Counted from the stretch's first letter, positions 47,501 through 61,168 are shown. The stretch: DNA of 64,000 nucleotides from Corbicula japonica (GCA_038501625.1 JAZAYU010000203.1:186001-250000); one strand, 5' to 3'. Notes: generated by a model not told the origin, from the sequence alone. Numbers and translations are program-made.

Positions 47501-50500
47501 TTTTATCTAGGAACAATATCGGCTTGATGTCGGAAAGTATGTTGGGCCGATATTACATCAACTTTGCAAGGCCGATTGTGGGCCGATATCTATTTCTGTG
47601 AAACTTAATGTTGCCTATAATTTCATAAGTATTTGACATATCAACTTAGTTATTAAAAAAATCTTCTGCATGAATAAAGCCGTCTCCGACAACAAAAATG
47701 ATCACTCTTCTTATATACCGGTATTATTTTTGTTATGCCCCTATCAAATTACATTTTGTGTACTTAAATATCGAATTCAATGTTGCCTATAACATATTAA
47801 ACGGACAATGTGTTGCAATGCAACCTTTAAATGAGGAATGACAATCCCCTTCATTTAGCAAAACTAATAATACAGTACACCCAGTAGTGCTGGTCAAGTA
47901 CCAGTGGACGTGTTTGTTTTACAAGCTGGCAACAAAGACTGCATTTTACACGTGCCTTTTTCGTTTAAATATTTTCTATCTCGACTGCTCAAATTTATCT
48001 CCAACATTAAATTATATAATGCATACCAAACAAAGTCGACAAATGTACTGATTCACTATTTATATCTGAAGACTACTAGTCTGTTACAAATCTCGCAGTT
48101 TTAACATTTCACTTGGATTATATTTGGAGAAATGCTGCAAATAAACACAAAAAGTATGATTAACCGTTCGAACATTTGAATAGAACGCTTAAGTACAATA
48201 CCAGGTTAAACTTTAGAATACTTGTAATAATTGTGTTTCATGGAATTCATTATCTGCGACCTGGTCTGTAGACTATAGAACGAACTTAATCTTGGCTGTC
48301 AGATATTTTATAAACTAATCTCTTAAAAAGCTGCAACAGCATTGTCTTGATTTACCGGGGAGCGGCGCGAACAGGCCAGTCCCGACTCAGCAATAAAGTA
48401 TTCCGACTTTGCCGGTAATGGGGGCCTACCGATATACTGAGTTACCTCCCATTGAGAGTGTTTCCCTTGCTGATTGGGTAGTTCCGGTTAAGAAGCGGTA
48501 ATAAAGCGTAGCGTTAAAAGTGTAAATAAAAAGTCTCGAAGTGCTTTTGAAGCTAAAATGCATTGTCGAATTAACCAAAAAAGTGAAAAGACATATAAAG
48601 AATAACCATAATCTATGTAAATTGATTTTAAGTTAATAACTAAATGCAACTTTACCTACGTAACTTCACGGATCTTTTATGAATGTTTTTGGCTGGCATG
48701 GAAATTATAATAGCTTTTCAAAACTTTCACTCAAGTATTCATCACCGTTAAGTCATCAAAACAATGCTTATTAAGAAAAGGGCCTGGTGTTTTATGACCA
48801 TGTTACGTAATCTAATTAGCAAGACCGGGTTTTACCAGCTGGAGGTGTGATAAAGGCCTTTTGAAGTTCAGTTGTAGATTTGTAAGAGGTTGAAAACGTT
48901 GTTTGTTGGGGGTAAAATTGTTGTTTTAGGAACCTGACTAGAGATTATATATTCTAAATAACTGTCACATTAATGTTTGAGACCCGAGACATTGATTATA
49001 TAATATTGGCAACTTGAAGCGCTCCGAACTGAATTAAATAAAACTCGGGAGGTTTTATCCAAACATATTTTTATTTATTGATACAAAATTGAATGTCAAA
49101 CTAAATGATCTAAAATTTTTCAGAAATAAATAGATAAACGTGAAAACATTATGGAACAACGTTTGAATATGTTCTTAATTGTATAAAAATAGGAAAGAAC
49201 TTTTTGGAGAAAAAAAAGACCAGTATATTGAAAAAATACGTCAATACGAATAATTGGCACAAATCTATTAACCGAATGGTGTGCATTCAATTTGTAGGAT
49301 AAGGTTCAGTTAATTAAATTTCTGGCAAAAAAATTGTTGCATCGGCATGAAAGAACATTCATAAAAGTGAACGGATGTTTCATTGACAGGCGTCAAACTT
49401 TATTTTATACCATGTGTTATAAATTTTACTACTCTTTTTTAATGTTTTCTAACTTTTCTTTTCCTCAATTCTGCAATTTTAAGCATAAGTAATGCGTATT
49501 TTTTTACTCTTTATTAGTTACACAAGGGGTCGAACACAACGATTATTTTAAACCTCTCCGACGTATTAAATGGTTAGAAGAGAAAAATTAAATATTATGC
49601 GCTGCACTATAAAAGCTATATATGTTTCCATTCAATGATAATTATCAAACTTTTTTTGCATTATGCTGATCTCTAACCAACCAGACCCTATTAAATCGTA
49701 TTTGAAAGGACAACGGATGATTACTGAAGGTCTGTTTTAATTGTAAATCTCAGACCGGAACTACCCAGTGACAGGTGCGCGTTACAAAGGGGGGTAAATT
49801 TAGACAGAATATTGAGATAACTCTGTATATCGGTAGGACCCCATTTCTTATCACACACATGGAATACTTCCAGATTATAACCTTTACATGATTGATAAAA
49901 TATGGAAATTCTGTAGGCTTCGCGTATATGGATTACCGGTGGCGTCGACATATAAACGCAAATAAGACAAGTACTGTTTCGTCATCCGTAAAAAAATTGT
50001 CTGAAATGCAACCTTGCAAAAATAAATTTGTGTTTTTTATTTTCTGTTTCTGTTGGAATTATTGTTTCGACGGCTTGTAAATGAAGCTCAGTCACCTTTA
50101 TACTTTAAATATTTGTTCTTTTTCCCCTGTTAAAACGAAGCATACATAATGTTGAATTCGTTATATTACTGAGATTTACATGAAATTGCCCATGAATGAA
50201 ATCAAAATTGAGCTCAAAAGTGCAAAACATACCCGCTAAACCCTTAACCCTAATGTCTGACCCCACATACACACACTGGTATGTCCCTGATCGTGTTCGG
50301 TCTGAAGTCAATGCTAAAACAATAGCATTAGTTTTACAAGTACAGTAAATTAGACAACACAAGCAATCATCATAATATTTTATGTAAATGGCGATCGTTT
50401 GTAATAAATTAGAAGACCACCACCTTTTGAAGTAATTTTCTGGCCGAGAAGAAATACTTGTAAAACACCTTTAAAACAGTGACATAATGCCAATATCTTG

Positions 50501-53500
50501 GTCATAGAATTAATTAAAAACAAATGATTTTTTGTAATAGTTTCAGAGTAAATCGTCTTTAAAATAACAAAATCAATCAATGTGATCAGCACACAGTTCA
50601 AGTAAAATTAATAAATGCATCCAACATACGAATACATTTCTTTCCGTCTCCTAACGGTCACTGACCTGATTTGACCTGATTTGCGGATCTAACTATGTAA
50701 ATAAGCATCGCTTGTCTGCTAAGAGTACAAATACGCTTCGACTGTGGAAAGTGCTATGGTACCGCTATAACCTAGAAGGCATCCAGTTTAACGATACTTT
50801 AACAACTGCATTATTTCTACACGTCCTGAATTAAAGCATAAATTAGGGATACAAGAAATATGATTATCTACGTTAATGTCTTTTCCGGTACAGTGCTTCT
50901 CTTTATATCAAGCAATCAAACATCAGCCTCTACACTATCCTTTTGCATGCGTCTTAGGATTAGGTGGCATAGTCTAAATTATCCGTTCTGGACCGTGAGT
51001 CCTTGTTAACCGGTGTTCAGGCTAAGAGCTCAAGTTTGGTCGATTATAATATGTCGGTCATCAGGATGACCGACAATTAATTTTTGAAGTGTAGAGATGT
51101 TCAGGGAGTATACAGTAACAGTCGACCTTAAAACACATTTGCGTTTATAACAACGCGCTAAAATTTGGTTAAAATTATCTCTATTGTTCACTCAGTTATG
51201 TCGTGTTAGAATTGAAATAATAAATAGCTTCGGTGATTTATCGCATGATATATCACGGGCTGCCGTTTAGATGCATAGATATATATCAGATAGATATATA
51301 TCACTGGGAGCTACGCCCCTCGTAATATATCAATACGCATATGAAATCCGCCCCGGAATATATCCTGCAATAAATTACCGGAAGCTATTTATTATTTCTT
51401 AAGGACAACATTGTTTAATTACTTTCACTTAATTTTATTCTTTTAACTTTATTCTCTGGATTTTACATGACAAAGTATTATTAAAATAATAGTTTCTACT
51501 GGATATATTCCAGGTTCATCAAAGTTTAATTGATCAAAATAGATTTTTGCCAGTGGTTTCAAAAAACCCTCTGTTATAATCATTTTGTTAATTGTTTGTG
51601 GTGTCTGTTTTGAACTTGATCATTTAATATGCTATGCTCTTTCTTTTTCTTCTTCTCGGCTGTGTGGGGAGGCTGAGTCTTTGGTAAGATCATTGAGTAA
51701 CTTCCCTTTTGCCTTGCAATACTATTAGCTTCTTAAGTTTTATATGTTTGTATGCTTTGCATGCAGCACTATTGAGCCGATGGGTTGGTTGCAGTTATTT
51801 CACCAAGACAACTTGTACTTGTTTTGTGATACGAAAACCTGTTTGGGCAAGTGTGACGTTTGTGCACCTTAGACCCTGGTTTAAAACTTCAGTGGCAATT
51901 TGTTGTGCCACGACCGTTCCAATGCGATATCCCCAAAGGTTCTCATTTTCGTTAATTGTTTGTGGCGTCCTATTCCATACTTCTTCTTCTCTTCTTTATC
52001 GCTGCGTGGGAAGGATGTGTTTTGTGAGTGTGGTGATTCCTAATATGCATATATTACTTTTTTCTGAATGTGGCAATTCCTGATACGCATATTTTCAATG
52101 TTATATTACCATTAAAGGAGGTAACTACAAAGGCGAATGAAGGAATCGCACACTATCTTCCGCATGACAAGCCTGTAACAATATTTTTCGTTATTAATGT
52201 ACTTTTACACAATAAGTTTTCGAACAGATGTGCGCCTTTTGCTGTCTGTACTAAATATGTGACATTGATACTTGGTAAGCTTTAGAACAAGTACATTTTT
52301 TCTTCCTTTAGAATCGATGCAAAAACGGCACATACGTATACCTTCACTATAGCATCCATCAGCATCACATGTATAATATAACCCTCTTATAGTGCATGTG
52401 CTCGTTAAATTATAGTTTTCTTTGATATCACATCCCCAAAAGGGAGAAAAGAATCCCAAGATCTGAAAGGAGACATAACTATAAAAATTATCATATTGCA
52501 AATCAAAGTAACTAGCTAAGATTAACAAAATTAGGAATAGAAAGTAACATTAAGGAAAAGTAGTTTATCAATATATCGTGTATGACATATAACACATAGA
52601 ATCATGACTGTTTTTGTCTATGTCTGTTTGTATTGAAAGACAAACACTCTAATCAAGCCTATACAAAACATTTGCAATCAGGAATTGCCACACTGAGAAA
52701 ACACAGCCTCTTTACACAGCCAAAAAATAGAAAAATGGAGAGGAAAAGAAAGCAATTGTTTAAAAAAGTTAACGAACAAGATAACATGGGGAGTAACCAA
52801 CTTGTTAAGTGGTTAAACAATAAACTGGTGGTTTTAACCAGGTTCAGGGTGCACTAACCTCACACTTGAAAAAAAGCAACATATGCATATCAGGAATCGC
52901 CACACTCAAAAAACACAGCCTCCCCACGCAGCGAAAAAGAAGAGAGGAAGATAGAGAGAGCGCATGTTTTATATATGTATGTCAATTCAAATAGGACGCC
53001 AAATAGAAGAGATTATTGTATTCGCAGATTCTGGATTTATTCACAAATATGTCAAGCAATAGCCTATTAACAGCGAATTTCACCTAGCATGCACGTATCT
53101 CGCCGTTACAGAACCGATGATTATACATGTGTCAGTGAAAGCTTTTATTTGTGTGATGTCTTGGCGAAACGTCGCGGCTGACTTACTTTTACGTCGACGT
53201 CATTATAATTGTTTTGTAGTTATTTACGTTGAACAGATAATAAACAGGAGCGAACCTGGAATAAAGCTTATTGTATTTACTTAGTTAATATCACACATGA
53301 ACACACACATTTTGGTGTCGTGACCAGGAGTTGACTGGAAGTTCATCCCAAAGAGAGCTCCATGGTCTGGCGATTCATGGGTGCGTCTTATAGGACTGAA
53401 CAAGGAAACGCTAAAGAAAGTTCTCGGCCGTTCTCACGTAGATTTCCAACACTATGTACTGTTGAACCGATTGAAGCAATTCTTAATGACAGGCCGCTCA

Positions 53501-56500
53501 CGTACGTCAGATCCGACATTTCCGATCCAGAACCGTTAACTCCATCACATCTGATATATGGCAGACAACTTACTACATTGCAATATCATGACACCAACAA
53601 CACAGATATTACCGGCACAGACAAGAGCAATCACCAAATCATAACAAAACAGCCAGACTACAACGGAAACTCATTGATGATTTTAACAAATGATTGCGGC
53701 GGGAGTACTTTACAAATTTAGACAACATTATCAAGCGACGGGAAAAACTATGCAGAAAATTCCGTCGGTGACGTCGTTCAAGGGCACAATGACGGGCCTT
53801 GACTACGTTAGCTATCGTAGAAGAACTCATGATAGGAAATGATGGTTTACGCAGGGCCTCCAAGATCCGCACGTGCCGAGGACATACAACGAGATCTATC
53901 CTTAAACTGTATCCACTCAAAGTTGCATCAGACTTGCGACTCATAGACACTTTTTTACAGTGATCAATGTTGTAACTTAAAAGTAATTTGTTTCATTCTT
54001 ATCAATCAATATAGTTCACAAACCTATTCAGAGACAGTTCGTGAAATTTCTATTTGCATTTTTATTTGTGGCTCAGTGAATTTAACAGAGACGTTATACT
54101 TGAAACTATAAGAAAATACGCTGATATTACAACATGTTTTAGGCATCTTAGTTAAACTGACTTGTCTGAGGTTTGCGCCAGCAATATATCTCACCGACAT
54201 TGGGATAAAATAGAATGACTTAAGGCGATATAATATTATAGTCTTTATAGCGGATTTATTACGTCCACATAAAATGCTTTAAATGAAGCAGCGATGTATT
54301 TTAGACCTTATTTTCTGCGTTTAATAAACGGTTTTATATTTTTCTCGCTCTTCTAATTTACCTTTTTACATTACAAATGGAATGCGCCAAAACAGACTTA
54401 AAATAACGTTGGTAATACAGATACCGAAAATTGCCAATGGACTTAAACAGTATTCCTGATATATTTTTGCGTACATATTTAAATACCAATATTTCACCCT
54501 AGCTGTAATTCGACGGATATGTTATTTAAATAGTTCAATGTTCAAATATTACTGCGTATATTTTGAAATCTTTCTCACAGAAATTTATTGCAACTGTAAT
54601 AATTTACAAGAAGAACATTGCAGTTGAGTTTCGACGCTAAACAGGACGAATTTTATGCTATCTGTTGATTGCCAAAATGCACAACACACCTGCTAAAAAG
54701 AAATCGTGTACTACGGCTGCTACAATCTGGTCGCCTGACATTTACCGTAGATCAGGTTAGAAGGTTTTGCGAAATCATGAATCACATGAAAACATTCTGA
54801 TAGGCATTCCTATGAATACTTTTTGCGTACCCCATTTTGCTGAGTTTTTTATCTTGAATGCAGCTACAGAAGTAGCATCCTTCGGGATAACTTTAAAATT
54901 TTATGAATGGAGAAATGACCATGAATTTCATACCCTATAAGATGTAAGATCAAACATCTTTATAATTGAAACTAAACTTAATTTATTTTAGAAATACTCA
55001 AAATAAATTAATAACATTAAATACAATAAACTATATGTTGAAACTGCTGAAGAAATGCGGGTTACATACCCTAAATATTCAGAAACAGCATCTCTGTTTA
55101 TCTTTTACACCAATTTCTCATACATTCAGGAACAGCAACTCTGTATATCCTTACACCAATTTCTCATACAGTTTTTTATGGAGATTTAATTTGCAAACTT
55201 AAGAAGATAAAGGGCAATGTTAATTTCTTCCGGTTATTCGTAAAAACCATATGTAAATTTAAAACTAAAGGTTACCAACATGATATTTTACAGCGCTCTT
55301 CATGCCTGGTGATATACCCTTCTACAGTTGATCATTATGCTTACCTCTTTTGTTGCACGACGGTGGCAGGGGTTTAAGAGTTTATGAAGGTTTATGGGGA
55401 AATCTTTTCTTAAAAGAACCTAGAAGCTCGATTTGTTTCTTTTATCCCTGTCATCATGTTCTTGCTGATTTTACTCCAGGAGCTCTGGTCTCGGTAAGAT
55501 CATCGAGTACCCGCCCTTTGGCTTTACAATGCTATTGAATTCTTAAGTTTTATATGTTTGTGTGCTTTTGCATGCTACATTGTTTAGCCGATAAGTGGGT
55601 TAGAGTGGTTTCACCAAGACAACTTGTATTTGTTTTGTGATATGAGAACCTGTTGGGGCAAGTGTGAGGTTGGTGCACCCTATAACCTGGTTTAAACCCC
55701 CAGTGGCAATTTGATTTGCCACTGGCCGTTCCAAGGCGGTAACCCCTCGGGTTCTCATTTTTGTTAATTGTCTCTTTTGAAACTGATCATTTTATTAACC
55801 ATGCTCTCTCCCTCTCTTCCTCTTGACTGTGTGGGGAGGCTGTTTTTTCTGAATGTGGCGATTCCTGTTATGCATATTTCACCTTTTCATGTATATCCTT
55901 ACACCAAATTCTCATATATACAGGAATATATATGGAATATATAAAGGAACAGCAACTCTGTATATTTTTATATTTATTTCTCATATATTAAAAACAAACA
56001 GCAACTCCATATATTTTACATCAAATTCTCATATATTCAGGAACAGCAACTTTACATATTTCTCATATATTAAATAACAACAACTCAGTATATAATTTGT
56101 GTTTAATAAAAAAACTCGTCGATTATAAAGATTCGCGTTGTTTTGTGTCATGTATACCATTGTCGATATTTATAAGGCGAATATCTCAAATAGATAAACT
56201 TCTTTTTTGACTTAGAAATAGATATTTTACTGATAAGTTGGAATAAGCATATCGGAAAAATCTACATCCATCTCGTTCCTTTTCAAGATTTTGATAGAAA
56301 TCTTTATAAACTCTTCAACGCCAGCAAAGCAATTAACTGTGGATAGGTATAATATCAAGCTTGTAGGACTATTCTGATCTTATCTCTGGCCAAATAAGTT
56401 TTGTCCTGTTAGTCACATCCCCGCAGTCTGCTTTTATTATTCGAACCGTTTTGTTTTGTTGTTTGTTTGTTGTTTTTCCCCAGTGTGAAATTGTTTGCTA

Positions 56501-57237
56501 CCGATAGTTCAAGGAGGTTATCTTTCCAGTTCTCATTTTCGTTCGTTGTGTGGTGTCTTATTTGAAATTGATGATTCTATAAAACAATGGTTCCCTTTCC
56601 TTATCACTTTTTGGTTTTGTGGGAAGACTGTGTTTTCGGCTTTTACGGTTTCATTTAATTTATATTTACATGGTTTAGAGTATTATCAGTTAGTGCCAGT
56701 ACACATTTGTTTTGAAAGTCATGAATTCTCTTTTATTATTGGCTATGTGGATGACCATCTTTTATTCAACGGGAATATGTGAATTTGTTGAACCCTTAAT
56801 TCACAATCTATTTCGCAACTTCACAATACAAACGTTTAAGAAATTATTTAGATGGCAAACTAATTCTCGAGAAAACCGAGCAAAAATTGTTTAATAAGTT
56901 TGACATTATAACTATTTAATATGAAAAGTTTTCCTTATGATTTCATAGTCATGGCGGAACTAGACTTTTTGTCGCGCGCATGGGTTTACAATTTGCATTA
57001 GTATTATCTATAAACATTTGGTTAATAAAACAATAAACAAAAGGATTATATTTATTCCTACTCAGTTTGAATTTGTGAACTTCGTCTGAATGATATTTTT
57101 AAACTAAAATATAGAAGTTTTAAAATTTATTCGTTTAGTATTTTTTGTATCCAACTGAAAAGTCAAATAAAACCTACCTGACAACACAGCACTGGGATAA
57201 TAGCTGACAGAGCTATAACACTTAACGTCTCACTCAT
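44375..57237 (-). CDS. Tetraspan membrane protein B, claudin/PMP22-like; join of 4 exons
   Basis: Paralogue of tetraspan A. Coding exons on the minus strand: 57237-57178, 52462-52342, 45597-45439 and 44523-44375, phases 0, 1, 1, totalling 489 nt (162 aa). MSETLSVIALSAIIPVLCCQ starts helix 1. ILGFFSPFWGC and GLYYTCDADGC form the loop. FGFCLASLMITLVTSVFLF is helix 2. FWQCILLLGF and FAFAFLYLCF complete the four helices. All splice sites are canonical (donors GTAGGT, GTATAC, GTAAGT). Introns are far longer than in copy A (up to 6.7 kb) because of repeats. Function is unknown; membrane location is inferred from hydrophobicity. Confidence 0.75.
45068..45165 (+). mobile_element. tRNA-derived SINE head
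   Basis: GGTCCCTGCTAGCTTAATCG, GCCGTGACGGTGCGGGCTCG (B-box region). Same family as 23505-23600. Confidence 0.6.
45439..45597 (-). CDS. Tetraspan B coding exon 3
   Basis: The acceptor AACTTTTATAG precedes it and the donor C|GTAAGTAT follows. 159 nt. Confidence 0.8.
45660..47370. other. Tetraspan B intron, repeat-rich
   Basis: No gene was seen. GGCCGATAT-type motifs, common in mollusc repeats, begin near 46550. Confidence 0.4.
47375..47500. repeat. About 28-bp tandem repeat, 4-5 copies
   Basis: Units of AATCTGATGATGGGYCGATA type. Confidence 0.85.
48350..48465 (-). mobile_element. Possible tRNA-like SINE
   Basis: In reverse: GGGAGGTAACTCAGTATATC (A-box-like) and CTGGCCTGTTCGCGCCG (weak B-box). 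Confidence 0.35.
48470..51550. other. Tetraspan B intron
   Basis: No gene was seen. A perfect inverted repeat, GTCGGTCAT/ATGACCGAC, is at 51053-51074. Confidence 0.4.
51551..52090 (+). mobile_element. Penelope-like element 3' fragments (copy i, composite)
   Basis: Two overlapping pieces of the family 3' end. The second runs from GGTAAGATCATTGAG to CAATTCCTGATACGCATA. Confidence 0.65.
52342..52462 (-). CDS. Tetraspan B coding exon 2
   Basis: The acceptor TCTCCTTTCAG precedes it and the donor G|GTATACGT follows. 121 nt, as in copy A. Confidence 0.8.
52675..52985 (-). mobile_element. Penelope-like element 3' fragments (copy j)
   Basis: Two reverse copies of the terminal CGATTCCTGATATGCATATG block, near 52680 and 52890. 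Confidence 0.6.
53049..53945 (+). mobile_element. BEL/Pao remnant: LTR-like end, PBS-like site and integrase C terminus
   Basis: An LTR-like stretch (TGTCAAGCAA... to AACACACA, about 53308) is followed by a PBS-like TTGGTGTCGTGACCAGG, then directly by integrase C-terminal sequence: EAILNDRPLTYVRSD, PLTPSHLIYGRQL and, in shifted frames, a TTRSILKLYPL-type end. Gag, protease and RT are missing. Confidence 0.65.
53950..55070. other. Tetraspan B intron
   Basis: No gene or clear repeat was seen. Confidence 0.4.
55075..56095. repeat. About 50-bp minisatellite split by a retroelement
   Basis: Units TTCTCATANATTCAGGAACA with GCAACTCTGTATAT at 55075-55165 resume at 55893-56095 after the inserted Penelope-like copy. 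Confidence 0.7.
55169..55890 (+). mobile_element. Penelope-like element 3' fragment (copy k)
   Basis: Begins TTTTTATGGAGATTTAATTT (as at 38885), includes STVDHYAYL-type coding, and ends GCGATTCCTGTTATGCATAT then TTCACCTTTTCA. A clean 5'-truncated insertion into a minisatellite. Confidence 0.75.
56478..56655 (+). mobile_element. Degenerate Penelope-like fragment (copy l)
   Basis: Retains CAGTTCTCATTTTCGTTCG, GGTGTCTTATTTGAAATTGA and TGTGGGAAGACTGTG. Confidence 0.45.
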
Positions 57238-57264
57238 GACTCTTCTACAACAAAATTGATACAC
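57178..57264 (-). CDS. Tetraspan B first coding exon
   Basis: The acceptor ATTTTTTTCAG precedes it, with a short leader, ATG at 57237 and donor CAG|GTAGGT. Confidence 0.75.
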
Positions 57265-57477
57265 CTGAAAAAAATTATTTAAGCTATAGTATGAAATGTA
57301 AGCAGTATTTGTGGACGTTATTTTTCAGTGTTATTCAGAATCTCCAAATAAGCCTCAGATAAAGACGTATTTTTTATTTTGATATAAACTTTGTTTTCCC
57401 ACGAATTTGAAAATGAAATTTCAAGAAAAAGAAGAGTCTGTTGAAAACAAATCTTTTTTACAATGCAAATTCATACA

Positions 57478-57527
<50 letters not shown>

Positions 57528-57528
57528 G
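57478..57528. repeat. (AAT)n microsatellite, about 17 units
   Basis: Uninterrupted trinucleotide run. Confidence 0.95.
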
Positions 57529-57649
57529 CTATAATGCTGCATACAATTCTTACAAAAACACTCTCCAGAGCAAAAACGACGAAGGTTACATTGAACACGA
57601 CTTTGTACTTCATAGATAGATAGCTCTTATTAAGAAATAGTGCAGTGCA

Positions 57650-58040
57650 GAATAACCGCCACTCTGCACTTTATGAGTTTGGTGTTATTTCCCTTTGTTT
57701 AATTGTCTTGTTCGGAACATAACTCCAGCACTACCAAAGCTATTGACTTGAAACTTCCTAGGTGGATATACTTTATTTAGACGGCGTGCAGTTCACATAA
57801 AAAATCACTCTGCACTTCATGATTTTGGAGATATTCCCATTGTTTATTTTTCTTTTCCGGACAAAACTCCTACATTATCAAAGCACATGAACCGTAACTC
57901 TGTACTTCACGTTATTCCCCCTAGTTCAATTTTCGTAATTCATGTTTGTCTGGACCATACTTCTGCATTTTGAGAGCTATTGACTTGAATTTCCATTGAA
58001 ATATGTCATTGAAACGGAGTTCATTGTGCACAAGACACGT
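57650..58040. repeat. Diverged tandem repeat, about 120-bp unit, 3 copies
   Basis: CACTCTGCACTT, TATTCCC...TGTTTA and ACTCC blocks recur. Confidence 0.55.
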
Positions 58041-59170
58041 CACTCTGCTCTAAATATTTTAGTAACACCCCCGACTACACAAACGCCATTACTCCCACGT
58101 AAATTTCTGTATTTTTGTTTGCTTTTACATTGTTTTGTTTTTTAATTGACTAGATTGCAGACCTTAATCATGCCAGACTGCATTGCAAAACAGTGCTCAC
58201 CAGTTTAGCAGTTTCCTTATGTTATTCTACATTAATTTCTGTTTTTCTGCAATATCTTATAATGCAGTCCGAAACCTTGCCAAACTGCGTCGCACAAATG
58301 TGCGCAGCAGCTTTGCATATTAAAAAAGCTAGGTTTCTCAAATTCTCAAATGTAATTTGATTTTACTTGCTGAGAAAAATTTCTGTCTGAGATATAATAT
58401 TCGAATATTATTCCAGACACAATTATGAGAAGTTTCTAGGAGACATTCTTGTCAAATACCAAATGCTAATACACCAAATAAAAGACAACACATGTACAAG
58501 CCACACATTGCTCATAATTTATCTATAAAATCAATTTCTGAACGCGTGCAGTATTTACAAACGTTCGATTCAGGAGACATTTTTTATGAAAGAATGTTAG
58601 TCTATCGCGAAAAAAGTTTCTTTTAAAATTGCTCGGAAAAAAAACACAGCACTTTTTAAATCGCTTAACGACCAGACAACAGAGAATAATGATTATTCAT
58701 TAATGATTGAGCGATATGGGGACTATGTTAAACTCAACTGAAAAAAATTGGCATCGCTAATTGGAATACATCATTTCTTATGTTTTCAGTAGAACTTGTG
58801 GATTATCATAACTGGCAAAGGAAGGACCAGACCACCAGGATGATTGTGACAGATCTTTCATTTTCTCACCTCTAATCTTTTTTAACAAAAACCGTGTGGT
58901 AGTTTTATGATGATCAATATCCCGGCCGATATTGACTGATTATGACACGTAAACACTTGGGTAGATGCAATATAAAGCATTTTGGAACGTTTGGCTATGA
59001 TATTATAAACCTTCAATATTCAAATACGAAATAAGCATTCTGATAGTGCTAAAATATCCGAATATCAGAATATTCGTTGGCATCCCTACACTTTATTATC
59101 CTCCCACTCTAAAAAGGGTGTGTTTTTTTTCTTCCGTCCGTACGTATTTCCGACGTTCCGTCCGAAACTT
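58041..59170. other. Tetraspan B 5' intron
   Basis: No gene was seen. Confidence 0.35.
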
Positions 59171-59179
59171 GTGTCCTGC

Positions 59180-59990
59180 GTAACTCAAAAAGTATTAGTG
59201 CCCTCAATCATGAAACTTTATAGGTATATTCACCATCATGTTTAGTTGTGCACCAGGGTATTTTAGTCCATGACATAAATCAGAGTTATTACCCTTTATG
59301 CATTTCAACACCATGCATTCAACATGTAATCGTGTGTCGTGCATAACACGAAAAGTATACAAGTCACTGTCATGAAACTTTACAAGCATGTTGACCGTCA
59401 TAAGTAGCTTTGCATCTGGGTAACCGTTTTGTTTCTGTCACATCCATTTAAACCAGAGTAATGGCCCCTTATGTATTTCATTATAATGTATTCACCATGC
59501 AATCTTGTTTCGCGCTTAACTGAAAACGTATGAGAGCCACAATCATGAAACTGTGTAGGTATGTTGACTTTGATGTGGAGTTGTGCATCTAGAGTTTTGT
59601 TTCTGGCCATACCCATTAAATCCAAATTTATGTCCCTTATGTATTTTAGAATAATACAGTTATCATGTAATCTTGTGTCGGGTATGAGAGCCACAATCTC
59701 GAAACATTAAATGTATTTTGACCTTCATGTGTAGATATTAACCTGGGGTCTTGTTTTGGGCCATGCCTTTTAATACCAGAGTTATTGCACCTTATTCGTT
59801 TCAATACAAGGCATTTAGCATGTACTCTTAAGTCAGGCAAAACTATACAAATATATGGACAACAGTTATCTAGCTTTATAGATTTGTTAACCATATTATG
59901 AGGTTGTGCATCTAGGGTTTTGTTTCTGACCACGTTCATTTGAAACAGAGTTATGACCCGTTTTATATTTCATTACAATACAATCAACAT
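59180..59990. repeat. About 165-bp tandem repeat, 4-5 copies
   Basis: TTGTTTCTGNCCA, CAGAGTTATNNCCC and CATGTAATCTTGTGTC blocks recur near 59270, 59430, 59605, 59750 and 59930. Confidence 0.7.
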
Positions 59991-60069
59991 GTAATATTGC
60001 GTTGCTGAACTATCCCGGTATAGTAGCTAGATTCATGTTTTTTATAAGTTTGTTAACCATCATATGTAC

Positions 60070-60165
60070 CAGAAAAAAGGTGAAATATGCATATCAGGAA
60101 TCGCCACATTCAGAAAAAAACAGCCTCCCCACACAGTCAAGAATAAGAGAGGGAGAGAAGTTGTA
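60070..60165 (-). mobile_element. Penelope-like element extreme 3' end (copy m)
   Basis: Only the terminal 95 bp remain: in reverse CTGTGTGGGGAGGCTG to GGCGATTCCTGATATGCATA. Confidence 0.65.
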
Positions 60166-61094
60166 CGTAAGTGTAAGGTAACTCTAATTGGATTATATCC
60201 GTTTGTTTAAATTAACTTTGTATATTTTCCTGCAGATGTTTTGAATGTATAATTTGATCTTTATACTTTGACGGAAGTTATTCAAACTTAAAAGGATGAT
60301 AAACAATGATGTTCAGCACAACAACTATTGGATAACTCTCAGGCTGATTATCTCCCTTCAAAATATTTAAGTTCATAAGCAGTTACCCTTGAACAGATGA
60401 CAATATTCCATTGGTGATTATTCTGGATTTTTACTAGTGTATAAAGAGGACGTGACTATATTTGGAAACACATAAATTGGAAAATCAACTTCATTTAAAA
60501 CCATTACAGTATGAATGTAATAACCGGAAAAAGGTCTTTATCTGGTAATTATAAAGTAAAGTGTACAGCGTCTACAATATTAGCTTTTTGACAATGACAA
60601 ATGAGAGTGGGGGCATCTGTGTCAAATGGACAGCTGATTTTATTTTATTTATTTTCTGCCGGTCTAATATTTTGAACATCTGAAATTTGGCTACTCTTAA
60701 CCAAATCCACTTTAACTTAATTTTTGAAAGTTTTACTTATTTAATTTGATAACGATGGTTTAATTTATCACTTATAAATCAAAAGCAAATTCTTATCAAC
60801 GTTTGTTACATGTAACTAGGGCGCACTAGATCAATATAAAAATTTAGTTCTATAATGCTACTGGCACAGTTATACTTTTTTAAATCGACGGAATGAGAAA
60901 GAATTATGTTATAACATAAGATGACAATTTATTAAATTGGTTGAATCAGAAAAAGTTAATGTTAAGCTAGATCTATGTTGAATCAATATATGAAGTTTTC
61001 ATTAAAAGGTAGTTTCATATCGAATTTAATTTTGAATATTTGAAGTTGTAGGAATATTGAGTAGCAGGTCTAGTGTCATGTGTCTAGCACGACC

Positions 61095-61168
61095 AATACC
61101 AGTTACTTTTTTATTAACAGGTGAACTCTAGAATACCAGTTACTTTTTTATTAACAGGTGAACTCTAG
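61095..61168. repeat. Perfect 37-bp tandem duplication
   Basis: AATACCAGTTACTTTTTTAT...CTCTAG is present twice with no mismatch, so it is recent. Confidence 0.9.

Noticed and set aside
51053..51074. Perfect 9-bp inverted repeat as a terminator or operator
   Set aside because: Isolated in a long intron with no adjacent gene start; short dyads arise by chance at this scale.
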